The notes: generated from the letters alone by a model not told the origin. Counted from the stretch's first letter, positions 35,446-44,806 are shown. The stretch is DNA of 64,000 nucleotides from Desertivibrio insolitus (GCF_017355965.1 NZ_JAFIQW010000003.1:148001-212000); one strand, 5' to 3'. Numbers and translations are program-made.

Positions 35446-37821
35446 TCAGGAAGCGGTGACCTGCACCGTCCTCGTGGCCGCGATCCGGCCGGTGACCCAG
35501 TGCAGGAAGTCCACGTGGATCCGGTACTGCCCGGCCGCGGGCGGCCGCAGCAGCACGTCGTACTTCTCCGCCGCTCCCGACTTGATGAGACTCGTGAGCA
35601 GTCGGCTGCCGGAGCGCCAGACCGGCGTCGCGGGGCCGGTGGGGTTGTCGGTGTGCCAGAAGGGTCGGCCGTCGTGACCGACGAGCTCGGCCATCGGCAC
35701 GGGCTGGCCCGCACCATCCGTGAAGCGGATGCGCATCGGGAAGTAGTCGGCGTTGACGAACCGGAGCAGCGTCGGGCGGCGGTCCCCACCGGGCAGGTTC
35801 GCACGCATGCTCGACAGGCTCCAGACCCGGTCTCCGCGCGGGCGGGTGGCGATCGCTCCGCCGAGCAGCACGAAGTGCCGCGGAACGAAGCGGTTGAGTC
35901 CGACGTCCTCCCCCGACAGCCCCGCAGCATGTGACAGTTCGTGCCACCGCGGGTCGACGGAGTACGGGATGAGCAGGGTCTCGGTAGCGACGTCGTATTC
36001 CGGCCCGTCGACGCTGTATCGGCGCACGCCCGCCGGCAGGGGCGCACCGGCCCCGGGTGGGGGATCGATGATGACCGGGCCGAACATCCCCATCTGCACG
36101 TGCAGCGTGGTGTTGACGTGACAGTGGTAGAAGTACGTGCCGGCCGTGCCCGTGTTCGGGTCTCCGGGCACGCCGACCTGCCCGCGCCACTGGTACGTGT
36201 AGCTGCCGGACACCTCGAAGGAGGTGTGCCCGACCCCGTCATTGCGCGGGTCCGGTTCGATGCCGTGCCAGTGGATGGTGTGCACCGCCTTGCTCGGCTT
36301 GATCGTGCCGTGCATCACCTGGCCCTCGGTGACGCGGACCAGGGGACCGGGCAGTCCGCGTCCCGAATCGCCGGACTCGAAGCTCCACACGTCGTGCTCG
36401 GAGCCGTCGGGGAAACGGAGTTCCCGTCCGAAGAAGTCGAGAGTCATCGCCACCGAGGGCCTGGTGCGGAAGCGGGTTTCGGGGCTCCCTTCATCCGGCT
36501 GGTCGGAGGCGAACTCGACCTGGCTGCGGTACCTGTGGTGCGGGGTCTCCTCCTGCTTCGCGGCGAGCACCCAATCGGCGACGAGACCGCCGGGATACAA
36601 GCCGCCCGCCGCCGTCTGCGACGGCTCGGCGTGGCAGTGCATCGGGTAGACCCAGTCCTCGCCGCGCGCGTTCCAGACCGCGTCGAGCACGTCCGGCGGT
36701 CGCTTGAAGGGCAGCATCGAGTCGGTGCGGTCGAGCGGATCGAGATCGACGGTGTCCTCCCAGTGCTGCAGGATGACTCGTCCTTCCGCGCTGACGCGTC
36801 CGCCGCTGCGCGGGAAGTCGGTGCCGTTGCTCCGCAGCGTCCACACGTGATTGCCGTGGAAGTGCAACTGATGTCCCACGATGCCGGCGTTCACCATCCG
36901 GATGAGCTGCCCCGTGCGCACCGTGCCTTCCTGCGGCGACCGGCTGAAGTCGCGGACGTCCGTGGCGCGAGGGAAACCCGACGGCAACGTGTCGAGCTTG
37001 CGCAGTGCGTTCAGTTCCTCGTCCACGGTGATCGCGAGCGACTCGAAGCCCGACCGGCCGTTCAGTGTGAAGTACCGCGGCACGGCCGGCATCGTCGCCG
37101 GATCCACGCGCTGCCCGCGGGACGCGGCTCGCGCCCACTCGGGCTCGACGTCGTGGCAGATCCACAGCCACTGACGTTCGAACTCGGGCCCGCCGCTGCT
37201 GAGTTGCCATGCGGCCGCCGCGTCCACGACGAGCAGCACCCCGAACAGCCCGAGCGTCCGTTCGACGGGCGCGTTGCCGGGATCGGAGTACACGTACGTG
37301 CCGGCGGGGGGCGCGGCGAAGCTGAGCTCCCGGGTGCCGCCCGGAGGGATCGGGCCCGTGCCGACGGCGCTGCCGCCCGCGCCGGCACCGTGGAAGGTCA
37401 GCTCGTGCGGCTGCGGAAGCCGGTTGTGCACCCGAAGGCGCACGGTGCTGCCCGTCTCGGCGATCAAGGTGCGGTCGGGGAAGTAGCTGGCCCAGTGCCG
37501 ACGACGGGCGAGCTGATGCAGCGGGACCTGGGGATCGGGCGCGGCCGGAGCCGGCCGACCCTTGGGCGGCACCGGGGCGTCGAGCGGGTAGGAACTGCTC
37601 TGCACGATGCGGCCGTCGGCCGTGAAGACCCGCGGACGGATGACGAGATTTGGCGCCGCGGCATCCGGCGCGGTCTCCTCGTCGCCGAAGCCGCGGTGAT
37701 AAACCAGTGCTCCATCGACCATGGGCACGTGCCCTTCGTTCACGAAGACATCGAGCACGGCCGCGCCGTCGACCAGGGCCGGCCCGGTTCCGACCTCGAA
37801 CGCTCTCGGGTTTGCTCTCAT
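35446..37821 (-). CDS. Multicopper-oxidase-like protein with non-canonical copper motifs
   Basis: A 791-residue protein made of several cupredoxin-like domains. Histidine motifs run in the order HELTFHG (about 138), HQLHFHGNHVW (about 313), MHCHAEPSQ (about 392), HTIHWHG (about 513) and YHCHVNTTLHVQMGM (about 563). HCH paired with HWHG resembles trinuclear-cluster ligands, but the usual four-motif order is not followed. No signal peptide is visible from ATG 37821; an upstream in-frame start at 37893 would add no signal either. A weak GGGGG lies before the ATG. It is divergent from a Tat-exported protein. Confidence 0.8.
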   Translation of the reverse strand: MRANPRAFEVGTGPALVDGAAVLDVFVNEGHVPMVDGALVYHRGFGDEETAPDAAAPNLVIRPRVFTADGRIVQSSSYPLDAPVPPKGRPAPAAPDPQVPLHQLARRRHWASYFPDRTLIAETGSTVRLRVHNRLPQPHELTFHGAGAGGSAVGTGPIPPGGTRELSFAAPPAGTYVYSDPGNAPVERTLGLFGVLLVVDAAAAWQLSSGGPEFERQWLWICHDVEPEWARAASRGQRVDPATMPAVPRYFTLNGRSGFESLAITVDEELNALRKLDTLPSGFPRATDVRDFSRSPQEGTVRTGQLIRMVNAGIVGHQLHFHGNHVWTLRSNGTDFPRSGGRVSAEGRVILQHWEDTVDLDPLDRTDSMLPFKRPPDVLDAVWNARGEDWVYPMHCHAEPSQTAAGGLYPGGLVADWVLAAKQEETPHHRYRSQVEFASDQPDEGSPETRFRTRPSVAMTLDFFGRELRFPDGSEHDVWSFESGDSGRGLPGPLVRVTEGQVMHGTIKPSKAVHTIHWHGIEPDPRNDGVGHTSFEVSGSYTYQWRGQVGVPGDPNTGTAGTYFYHCHVNTTLHVQMGMFGPVIIDPPPGAGAPLPAGVRRYSVDGPEYDVATETLLIPYSVDPRWHELSHAAGLSGEDVGLNRFVPRHFVLLGGAIATRPRGDRVWSLSSMRANLPGGDRRPTLLRFVNADYFPMRIRFTDGAGQPVPMAELVGHDGRPFWHTDNPTGPATPVWRSGSRLLTSLIKSGAAEKYDVLLRPPAAGQYRIHVDFLHWVTGRIAATRTVQVTAS

Positions 37822-37992
37822 CACGACCCCCGCGGTGACTTTCCGACTACTTCCACGACGCCCCCGGAGGGCGACGTCGCCGACAGGGCACACCCCCCGG
37901 GTTGCGGATTCCTTGGAGGTCGAACCCTATGGTTTTCTCAAGGACTCGCTCGTACCGTCCGGTCCACCGAAGCCAGACGTGAGGTGGTACGG

Positions 37993-38562
37993 ATGTCGGA
38001 GCAGCAGCACGTGCCGCCCGGGGTGACCCGGCGGCAGTTCGGCGTGGCCGTCGCGGGCACCGCGGCCGTCATCACGGCGGCCAGCGCCGCGAGCAGTAGC
38101 CGGTCGGAGACCGGCCAGGACGCCGCACCCGTCGCGGTCGCGACGTCGTTCGGCAGCGTCGCGATCGAGCGGGCGACACGAAGCCCGCGACGCGGCGGCA
38201 GTACGGCGCGGTCGGTCGACGGGCGAGGTCACGGACACGGTGGCGAGCGCTCCCCGCTCGCCAACCTGACCTGGGGCGACGTCGTCGTCGTTTGGATGGT
38301 CGTCGTGAACCAGAGCGGCACGCCGGTCCGGCTCTCGCCGGGGCAGGTGCGGCTGCAGATCGCCGGCAGCACGAGTGTCACTCCGCGAGGTGCCTCGGTC
38401 CGACGTCTCGATGTCGCCGCCGCCAGCACGGAGAGGTTCTGGGTCAGCTACCTCGCGCCGAGCGAGGCACCGGCAGGCTTCCTCGCCGAGTTCACCGACC
38501 CGGTGCTCGATCACCCGGTGGGTCTGGCGCTCCCGACCGCTCTTCCCGCGGCCCTGGCGTAG
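37993..38562 (+). CDS. Tat-exported protein of unknown function
   Basis: A 189-residue protein with a twin-arginine signal (TRRQFGVAVAGTAAVITAASA, quoted here in part: RRQFGVAVAGTAAV). The mature part is largely beta-strand-like (VVVVWMVVVNQSGTPVRLSPGQVRLQI), reminiscent of a small immunoglobulin-like or DUF4352-type domain, and contains a His/Gly-rich patch (GRGHGHGG). GAGGTGG lies just before ATG 37993. It diverges from the multicopper-oxidase gene with 171 bp between the starts, suggesting a shared function outside the cell, possibly in copper binding (inference). Confidence 0.65.
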   Translation: MSEQQHVPPGVTRRQFGVAVAGTAAVITAASAASSSRSETGQDAAPVAVATSFGSVAIERATRSPRRGGSTARSVDGRGHGHGGERSPLANLTWGDVVVVWMVVVNQSGTPVRLSPGQVRLQIAGSTSVTPRGASVRRLDVAAASTERFWVSYLAPSEAPAGFLAEFTDPVLDHPVGLALPTALPAALA

Positions 38563-38653
38563 GCGCCGTCCGGGCGGTCGTGCTCACCGAGCGCTTCGGC
38601 TATGGAGCTCCGACGCCTATGGTCCCCGCGTTCACGAGAGTGCCGCGGAGGCC

Positions 38654-39676
38654 TCACGCGCGTTGCAACCCCAGCCTCTTCCGCAGGGTGACCGCCACGC
38701 GCCGCTCACTGTGCGCGAAGTCCCCGATCGTGCGGGAGGCCAGCTGTGCGGCACGCACCCGCAGCCCGCGGCTTCTCCGGTGCCGATCCACCGCCGAGTC
38801 GAGCCCGGCACCCACGGCCTCGCCCAGCACGACGGCGTCCTCGATCGCGAGGGCGGCACCGAGTCCGGTGTTCGGAGTCATGGCGTGCGCCGCGTCGCCG
38901 AGCAGCGCGATCCTCGGAACGCCCCAGAACGGCCGGTCCAATTCCCAGAGCTCGTGCCGCAACAGCGCCTCCCGGGGCAGGCTCCGCAGCGCCTCGACCG
39001 CGGTCGCGTCGCGCCGCGGCACCCCCGTAACGGGCGCCAGGTCGTCGCCGGCGTCCTGAGTCGACCGGGTGACGAAGACGTAGCTTCGGCCACCCGTCAG
39101 CGGGACGATGCCGATGCGCTCCTGCCCGGTCCACAGCTCGGTCGCCGCGTCGCCGAAGCGCCGAGGCACGATTCCTCGCCAGCAGACCTGACGGGCGGAG
39201 CGCAGCGCGACATCCGGCGCCAGAGCGGAACGAACCGTCGAGCGAATGCCGTCGGCCGCGACCACGAAGTCGAACGCCCGCTCCTCCCCCGCGACCGTGC
39301 AGTGCACCCGATCGCCGTCCCGCCGGATCCCCTGCAGCGCGGCGCCGAAGCGCACGTCGGCCAGCTCGCTCAGGCCGTCGGAGAGGGCGGTGATCAGTTC
39401 GGGCCGGGCGAGGGCGGACCGGTGCGCGACGCCGCCGAGGGAGCGACCGCGAGGACCGGTGACACGTAGAGCGGTCAACCGCTGGGCGATCGGGCCGACC
39501 TGCACTCCCGCTTCCGCGAGGCGGTGCACCGCGGCATCCGTCAGCACGAGTCCGGCGCCGACAGCGGATGCCGCGGGGCTCCGCTCGATCAGGGTGACGG
39601 CGTGCCCGGTCGTCGCCAGCAGTCGGGAGGCGAAGAGCCCCCCGATCCCTGCGCCCACGACGAGGATCTCGGCCAT
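38654..39676 (-). CDS. FAD-dependent aromatic-ring monooxygenase
   Basis: A 340-residue class A flavoprotein monooxygenase. It opens with the FAD motif ILVVGAGIGGLFASRLLA, and also has DFVVAADGIRSTVR (the DG motif) and the second FAD site RIALLGDAAHAMTPNTGLGAALAIEDA. Such enzymes hydroxylate salicylate-, urate- or quinone-like rings using NAD(P)H and oxygen. It lies 49 bp downstream of potC on the same strand. TAAGTT at 39683-39688 gives leaderless spacing, so it may be transcribed independently. Confidence 0.85.
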   Translation of the reverse strand: MAEILVVGAGIGGLFASRLLATTGHAVTLIERSPAASAVGAGLVLTDAAVHRLAEAGVQVGPIAQRLTALRVTGPRGRSLGGVAHRSALARPELITALSDGLSELADVRFGAALQGIRRDGDRVHCTVAGEERAFDFVVAADGIRSTVRSALAPDVALRSARQVCWRGIVPRRFGDAATELWTGQERIGIVPLTGGRSYVFVTRSTQDAGDDLAPVTGVPRRDATAVEALRSLPREALLRHELWELDRPFWGVPRIALLGDAAHAMTPNTGLGAALAIEDAVVLGEAVGAGLDSAVDRHRRSRGLRVRAAQLASRTIGDFAHSERRVAVTLRKRLGLQRA

Positions 39677-39725
39677 CAGGGCAACTTATCGCCGCAGCGG
39701 AGCCGCTTCGGCGGGGCGAGCACGC

Positions 39726-40535
39726 TCAGCGCTCCGTCACGTCCCGTCCGAGCCGCTGCGACACCCAGACCGGGATGAGCGAGGCGACGATGATCACCGT
39801 CGCGACGACGTTGACGACGCTCGCCTCGTTGGGCCGCGCCATCTGGTTCATGATCCACAGCGGCAGGGTGTCGACCCCGGGCGGGGCCGTGAAGATCGTG
39901 ACGACGACCTCGTCGAAGCTCAGGGCGAAGGCGAGCAGGCCGCCCGCCGCGAAGGCGCTGCGGAACTGCGGGAAGGTGATGAACCGGAACGTCTGCCAGG
40001 GCCGCGCGCCCAGATCCATCGACGCCTCCTCCACGCTCGGGTTCAGCCGGCGCAGGCGGGCGAGCACGTTGTTGAACACCATGACGATGCAGAAGGTGGC
40101 GTGCGCGATGATCATGCCGAAGTAGCCGACCTGGATGCCGGCGGGCTCGAGGATCTGGTTGTAGGTGTTGTTGAGCGCGACGCCGGTCACGATGCCGGGC
40201 AGGGCGATCGGCAGCACGACGAGCAGGTTGACGGTCTGCTTGCCGAAGAAGCTGTAGCGCTGCAGCGCGAACGCCACGAGCGTGCCGAGCAGGAGGGCGA
40301 TCGCGGTGGCGCCGAGGCCGACGATCACCGAGTTCAGCACCGCGAGCCGGATGGCCTCGCTCGTGAAGGCCGCCTCCCACCAGCGCAGCGAGAAGTCGGT
40401 GACGGGCCACGCGGCGATGCGGGCCCCGTTGAACGCGTTGAGCACGACGAGGAAGAGCGGCACGTAGAGGAACGCGAGCACCAGCGCGACGATCAATCCG
40501 AGGCCGATCTTGGCGGGGCGGGAGAGACGGAGCAC
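39726..40535 (-). CDS. potC: ABC transporter permease, PotC-like
   Basis: A 269-residue permease with six predicted helices and an EAA-type loop (SVEEASMDLGARPWQTFRFITFP). Sequence flow is that of spermidine/putrescine permease PotC. The GTG start at 40535 lies seven bases after the potB stop. It forms the second membrane subunit with PotB. The exact cargo (polyamine or another cation) is inferred only from the family. Confidence 0.85.
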   Translation of the reverse strand: MLRLSRPAKIGLGLIVALVLAFLYVPLFLVVLNAFNGARIAAWPVTDFSLRWWEAAFTSEAIRLAVLNSVIVGLGATAIALLLGTLVAFALQRYSFFGKQTVNLLVVLPIALPGIVTGVALNNTYNQILEPAGIQVGYFGMIIAHATFCIVMVFNNVLARLRRLNPSVEEASMDLGARPWQTFRFITFPQFRSAFAAGGLLAFALSFDEVVVTIFTAPPGVDTLPLWIMNQMARPNEASVVNVVATVIIVASLIPVWVSQRLGRDVTER

Positions 40536-40542
40536 GGGAGCC

Positions 40543-41445
40543 TCACATCCGGTCGAGGGCGCCTGTTCGGCGCACCCCGACGAGGTAGACGACGACGAAC
40601 ACGATGGGCACGACGGAGAACGCCGCCGCGATCGGCGGGTTGAGGTTGATGTTCGACGCGATCACGCTGCCGATCATCTGGGTCGTGCCGCCGACGAAGC
40701 GCGCGGCGAGGTAGTCACCGAGGCTCAGCGAGAAGGTGAAGATCGAGCCGGCGATGATCGCCGGGCGGATGAGGGGCAGCACGACGGTGCGGATGGTCCG
40801 CCAGCTGCGGGCGCCCATGTCGGCGGAGGCGTCGAACAGGTTGACCGGGATCTGCCGGATGGCCGTATAGACGGGGATCGCCATGTACGGGAACCACAGG
40901 TAGGTGAGCGTGAGCACGACCGTCGTGATGCTGAACCCCGGACCGCTCACCCCGAGCGGCGCCATCAGCCAGTTGAAGAACCCGCCCTCGGTGAAGGTGA
41001 CGCGCATGGCGAGGATCTTCACCAGGTAGCCGGCCCAGAGCGGCAGCGTGACGGCGACGGCGAGCACCGCGCGCAGCCACGGAGCGGCGATCTTCGCCAT
41101 GAAGATCCCGAGCGGCACCGCGAAGAGGATGCTCAGCGCGGTCACGAGCAGCGCGATGCCGAGCGTGCGCAACGAGGTCGAGAGGTAGGCGGAGTTCTGG
41201 AAGATCTGCTCGAAGTTGCGGAAGGTGAAGCCCGGCTTGACCTTCGATGTGAAGGGGTCGGTGGTCCAGAACGCCGTGACGAGGAGCATCACGAGCGAGA
41301 AGATGTACACCCCGACGAGCCAGGTCATCGGCAGTGCGAGCAACCCCACGAGACCGAGCGGTCCGGTGCGACGCGCGGGCGAGCTCTTGGGCGGCTTCGC
41401 CGCCTTGGGCGGACGGCGGACCTGAGCGGGCAGACTGGTGACCAC
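40543..41445 (-). CDS. potB: ABC transporter permease, PotB-like
   Basis: A 300-residue permease, with a basic N-terminal tail (RRPPKAAKPPKSSPARR) before the first helix and an EAA loop FDASADMGARSWRTIRTVVLP. GTG 41445 is chosen because AAGGGG lies ten bases upstream. The longer in-frame start at 41508 would add a proline/arginine stretch running into the intergenic hairpin. It is the first permease of the pot cluster. Confidence 0.85.
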   Translation of the reverse strand: MVTSLPAQVRRPPKAAKPPKSSPARRTGPLGLVGLLALPMTWLVGVYIFSLVMLLVTAFWTTDPFTSKVKPGFTFRNFEQIFQNSAYLSTSLRTLGIALLVTALSILFAVPLGIFMAKIAAPWLRAVLAVAVTLPLWAGYLVKILAMRVTFTEGGFFNWLMAPLGVSGPGFSITTVVLTLTYLWFPYMAIPVYTAIRQIPVNLFDASADMGARSWRTIRTVVLPLIRPAIIAGSIFTFSLSLGDYLAARFVGGTTQMIGSVIASNINLNPPIAAAFSVVPIVFVVVYLVGVRRTGALDRM

Positions 41446-41482
41446 CGTTTCCCCTTTCTTCGACGGTGACGACGGGCGGATG

Positions 41483-41511
41483 CGGGTGGGGCCGCGGCGC
41501 GGCCCCACCCG
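41483..41511 (-). terminator. 13-bp perfect hairpin between potD and potB
   Basis: Bases 41483-41495 pair perfectly with 41499-41511 around GGC. It begins 6 bp after the potD stop inside the operon, as with the hairpin after cebE. No T tract follows. Confidence 0.72.
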
Positions 41512-41517
41512 GTCGGA

Positions 41518-42705
41518 TCAGCTCTTGACGGTGAGCCAGGCGTCCGTCCACTGCTGGAAGTTCGTGCAGGTCACGTCCGTGCGGCCGTCGATGCACTGCT
41601 CGATGGGCGTGGTCCAGAACCAGACCTTCTCGAAGTACTCCTCGTCGGTGGCGTTGTAGTACTCGCAGTGCGCCGCCGCCTCCTCGGAGGTCTCGCAGAA
41701 GGCCGCGTTCGCGGGCGCCATGCCGAAGTTCATCGCGATCGCGCCGTTGACCTCGGGAGCGCTGGTGTAGTCCATCCACTGGTAGGCGCAGTTGGGGTTC
41801 TCGGCCTCGGCCGCGATCATCCAGGCATCCGACCAGCCGGTCGAACCCTCCTCGGGCAGGACGCTCTTGAACTTCTCGTCCTCGGTCAGCTTGCGCAGCA
41901 CCTCCCACGAGGTGCCGACGACGGTGTTGCCGCCCGTGAACGAGGTGATCTGCGCCACCGGGTCGGCCCAGTACTCCGACACGATCGAGTTGCGCTCCTT
42001 GAGCAGGTCGACCGCCGCGGCGAGCTGGTCCTCGTCGAGCGCGTAGGGGTTGGTGATGCCGAGGTCGGGCTCGTGCGCCATCAGGTACACGGCCGCGTCG
42101 GCGATGTGGATCGGGGCGTCGTAGCCGATGATCTGCCCGGCGTACGGGCTGTCGCTCTCCCACGTCACGTCCCAGCTCGTGGGCTCCTCGGTGACGACCT
42201 CGCTGTTGTACTGGAGGATGTTCGCGCCGCGGCCGATGGGCACGCCGTAGGACTTGCCGTTGATCGTGTCGTACAGCTGTCCCTTCATCCCGGGGACGAT
42301 GTCGTCGCCGAAGTTGGGGATGAGGTCGAGGTTGATCGGCGCGACGTCGCCGCCGGCGATGAGTCGGAGGCTCGCGTCGCCGGAGGCCGAGACGAGGTCG
42401 TAGTCGCCGGTGCGCATGAGCTGCACCATCTCGTCGCTCGTGCCGGCGACACGGCGGTTGACGACGCAGCCGGTCTCCTCGGTGAAGGTGTCGCTCCAGG
42501 CGGGCTCGACGAAGCCGCTCCAGGCGATGATGTTGACCTCGCCCTCGCCCTCGCCGAGCTCTTCGAGCATGGGCACGTCGGGGACGTCGATGTTCAGTCC
42601 GCCCGAGGCGGCCGGGTCGCCCGAACCCTCCGAGCCGGAACACCCGGCGAGGACGAGGGCGAGCGAGGCCGCGATGGCCGGCACCGCGAGGTGTGCTTTC
42701 TTCAT
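41518..42705 (-). CDS. potD: Substrate-binding lipoprotein, PotD-like
   Basis: A 395-residue periplasmic-binding-type lipoprotein with lipobox LVLAGC. The mature part begins with an acidic linker and enters the PotD-like fold at VNIIAWSGFVEPAW, with YNSEVVTEEPTSWDVTWE later. Its C-terminal third contains several cysteines (CETSEEAAAHC, QCIDGRTDVTC), unusual for PotD and suggesting disulfides. It captures the solute for PotBC. ATG 42705 is preceded by AGGAGCG. Confidence 0.85.
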   Translation of the reverse strand: MKKAHLAVPAIAASLALVLAGCSGSEGSGDPAASGGLNIDVPDVPMLEELGEGEGEVNIIAWSGFVEPAWSDTFTEETGCVVNRRVAGTSDEMVQLMRTGDYDLVSASGDASLRLIAGGDVAPINLDLIPNFGDDIVPGMKGQLYDTINGKSYGVPIGRGANILQYNSEVVTEEPTSWDVTWESDSPYAGQIIGYDAPIHIADAAVYLMAHEPDLGITNPYALDEDQLAAAVDLLKERNSIVSEYWADPVAQITSFTGGNTVVGTSWEVLRKLTEDEKFKSVLPEEGSTGWSDAWMIAAEAENPNCAYQWMDYTSAPEVNGAIAMNFGMAPANAAFCETSEEAAAHCEYYNATDEEYFEKVWFWTTPIEQCIDGRTDVTCTNFQQWTDAWLTVKS

Positions 42706-42756
42706 GTGTCGCTCCTTGCTGTTGTGGTGGTGGTTGGTGAGCCGACGCGCGGAGCC

Positions 42757-43833
42757 TCAGGCCGCTGGCACGACCGAGGCGTGGTCCTTCGTCCACGACA
42801 CGCGCACCCGGTCGCCTCGGCCGAACGCCGTGGCGGATGCGGGGTGGTGGTCGTTGTGGCGTTCGGCGATCAGTCGCAGACCGCGCTCGGTCTCGACGAT
42901 GTAGCGGGTGCTCGGCCCCGTGTAGACCGTTTCGAAGACCACGCCGTCGACGGCGACGTCGTCCTGGCCGATCGGCGTGCCCGGTGCGGACAGGCGGACG
43001 CGTTCCGGGCGGATGCTGATGAGCGCGTTGACCCCGGTGATCTCGCGGGCGTGGTCGGCGGGGATGAGGTTGGAGACTCCGAGGAAGCCGGCGACGAAGG
43101 CGGTCTGCGGATACTCGTAGACCTCGGTCGCCGTTCCGACCTGCTCGACGTGCCCCTTGTTGAAGACGGCGATGCGGTCGCTCAGGGTGAGGGCTTCCTC
43201 CTGGTCGTGCGTGACGAAGATGAAGGTGATGCCCACCTCGCGCTGGATCTGCTTGAGTTCGACCTGCATCTCCTCGCGCAACTGCTTGTCGAGGGCGCCG
43301 AGCGGCTCGTCGAGCAGCAGCACCTTGGGCTCGAGGATGAGCGCGCGGGCGAGCGCGATCCGCTGACGCTGGCCGCCCGACAGCTGGTGCGGCAGCCGGT
43401 CGGCCACGTTCCCGAGCCGGACGCGCTCGAGCGACCGCGCGACCGCCGCCGCCCGGTCCGACCGGTTCACGCCCCTCACGCGCAGCCCGTACGCGACGTT
43501 CTCGGCGATCGTCAGGTGCGGGAAGAGCGCGTAGTCCTGGAAGACCGTGTTCACCGCGCGGTCGAAGGGCGGCGTCGACGTGACATCCGCGTCGCCGAGC
43601 AGGATGCGTCCGCGGGTGACGTCCTCGAAGCCGGCGATCATGCGGAGTACTGTCGTCTTGCCGGAACCGGACGGGCCGAGCATCGAGAGGAACTCCCCCG
43701 GCTGGACCTCGAGGTCGAGCGAGTCGACGGCAACGAACTGCCCGAAGGCCTTGCTCACGCCCTGCAGGCTCACGCCCGCCGATGCCGTCGCCTGCTGCTC
43801 GCGCTTCGCAGAACCACTTCGTGTTGCACCCAT
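42757..43833 (-). CDS. potA: ABC transporter ATP-binding protein, PotA-like
   Basis: A 358-residue ATPase. It has Walker A GPSGSGKTT, signature LSGGQRQRIALARAL, Walker B LLLDEPLGALD and H-loop FVTHDQEEALTLSD, followed by a C-terminal TOBE regulatory domain. It energises PotBC. It is first in the transporter operon, followed by potD, potB and potC. GGAGGGG precedes the ATG. Two palindromes lie between it and the divergent GntR gene. Confidence 0.9.
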   Translation of the reverse strand: MGATRSGSAKREQQATASAGVSLQGVSKAFGQFVAVDSLDLEVQPGEFLSMLGPSGSGKTTVLRMIAGFEDVTRGRILLGDADVTSTPPFDRAVNTVFQDYALFPHLTIAENVAYGLRVRGVNRSDRAAAVARSLERVRLGNVADRLPHQLSGGQRQRIALARALILEPKVLLLDEPLGALDKQLREEMQVELKQIQREVGITFIFVTHDQEEALTLSDRIAVFNKGHVEQVGTATEVYEYPQTAFVAGFLGVSNLIPADHAREITGVNALISIRPERVRLSAPGTPIGQDDVAVDGVVFETVYTGPSTRYIVETERGLRLIAERHNDHHPASATAFGRGDRVRVSWTKDHASVVPAA

Positions 43834-43860
43834 GGGTGAGCCCCTCCAAGAACGTCCTCG

Positions 43861-43876
43861 GTCTCGTCGACGAGAC
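43861..43876. promoter_or_regulatory. Perfect 16-bp palindrome in the potA/gntR intergenic region
   Basis: GTCTCGTCGACGAGAC is fully self-complementary. It lies 28 bp before the potA start and is a good candidate operator for the divergent GntR-type regulator. Confidence 0.6.
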
Positions 43877-43877
43877 T

Positions 43878-43904
43878 AAACATATAGAACCAGAGGTCAT
43901 GTTT
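43878..43904. promoter_or_regulatory. AAACAT-N15-ATGTTT inverted repeat
   Basis: AAACAT (43878-43883) and ATGTTT (43899-43904) form an inverted repeat in an A/T-rich patch unlike the rest of the window. The patch probably includes promoter elements for potA or gntR, and the repeat may be a second operator. Confidence 0.5.
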
Positions 43905-43969
43905 CATAGATGCTTCGCCGTTGTTTCCATCTCGAGACGAATCGGCGGTCGACGGGGCGGGGATGGGCC

Positions 43970-44806
43970 ATGATCGATCCCGTGAGCTCAGCAGCGGCGC
44001 CGGGATCGGCGGGACCCACCCGCACCCAGCGCGCGCTCTTCCAGCCCATCGGCGACGAGGGCCGCGCCACTCTCGTCGAGCGACGCATCGCGGAGGCCAT
44101 CCTCGGCGGCGTGCTGCGGGCCGGCGACCGGCTGCCGTCGGAACTCGAGCTGGGCCGCACCCTCGGCGTGGCACCGGTCACCGTGCGCGAGGCGCTGCAG
44201 TCCCTGCGGTCCCGCGGTCTGGTCGTCACGCGCCGCGGGCGAGGGGGCGGCAGCTTCGTCGCCGCGACCGCCGACCCGATTCGGTACGCGGAGCGCGCGC
44301 TCGCGGCCACCTCACGGCTCGCTCTCCGGGACATGCTCGTGCACTACGGCACGGTGACGGCAGGATGCATCCGCCTCGCTGCCGAGCGAGCCGACCCCCG
44401 CGAGGCACGGCAGCTCGCTATCCGCCTGAAGCGGGCGGACGCCGCCGACCTCGCCGGCTGGCGGCACCTGTTCGACGACCTGCAGATCGAGCTGGCCGCG
44501 CTCAGTCAGTCGGCGCGACTGACGCGCGAGCAGATCCGGCTGCAGCTCGAGCTCTCACCGTACCTCGCGCTGCTCGACACCGATCCGGAGTGGCGGTCGA
44601 CGTCGTACCAGCTCATGTCGGCGCTCATCGAGACGATCGCGGACGATCGGCCCGCGGACGCCCCGGAAGCCTTCGAACGGATGCTCGACGCGACCGCTCA
44701 GGTGTTGATCGAGCGGCAGAGCGTGCTCTCGCGGAGCGCGCGCCGAGCCGTCGAGCCTGCGGCTGGGTCATCCGATGTCAGCTCATCACCCGAGGAGGAA
44801 CGATGA
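43970..44806 (+). CDS. GntR/FadR-family transcriptional regulator
   Basis: A 278-residue regulator. The winged helix includes LVERRIAEAILGGVLRAGDRLPSELELGR and VAPVTVREALQSLRSRGLV, with wing residues RGRGGGSFV. The C-terminal part is an all-helical FCD-like ligand domain. ATG 43970 is chosen; an in-frame upstream ATG at 43910 would add a 20-residue arginine-rich leader. It is divergent from potA and coupled by ATGA overlap to the Cache-domain gene. It probably controls potADBC. Confidence 0.87.
   Translation: MIDPVSSAAAPGSAGPTRTQRALFQPIGDEGRATLVERRIAEAILGGVLRAGDRLPSELELGRTLGVAPVTVREALQSLRSRGLVVTRRGRGGGSFVAATADPIRYAERALAATSRLALRDMLVHYGTVTAGCIRLAAERADPREARQLAIRLKRADAADLAGWRHLFDDLQIELAALSQSARLTREQIRLQLELSPYLALLDTDPEWRSTSYQLMSALIETIADDRPADAPEAFERMLDATAQVLIERQSVLSRSARRAVEPAAGSSDVSSSPEEER

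Noticed and set aside
35334-39676. Genomic island integrated at tRNA-Gly
   Set aside because: No integrase, no duplicated tRNA end and no clear composition break were seen; only gene content raises the possibility, so it is kept merely as part of the oxidase finding.
40715-43900. A 1061-codon minus-strand frame spanning the potA-potB region
   Set aside because: It runs in a different frame through four well-supported transporter genes and has arginine/proline-rich shadow composition.
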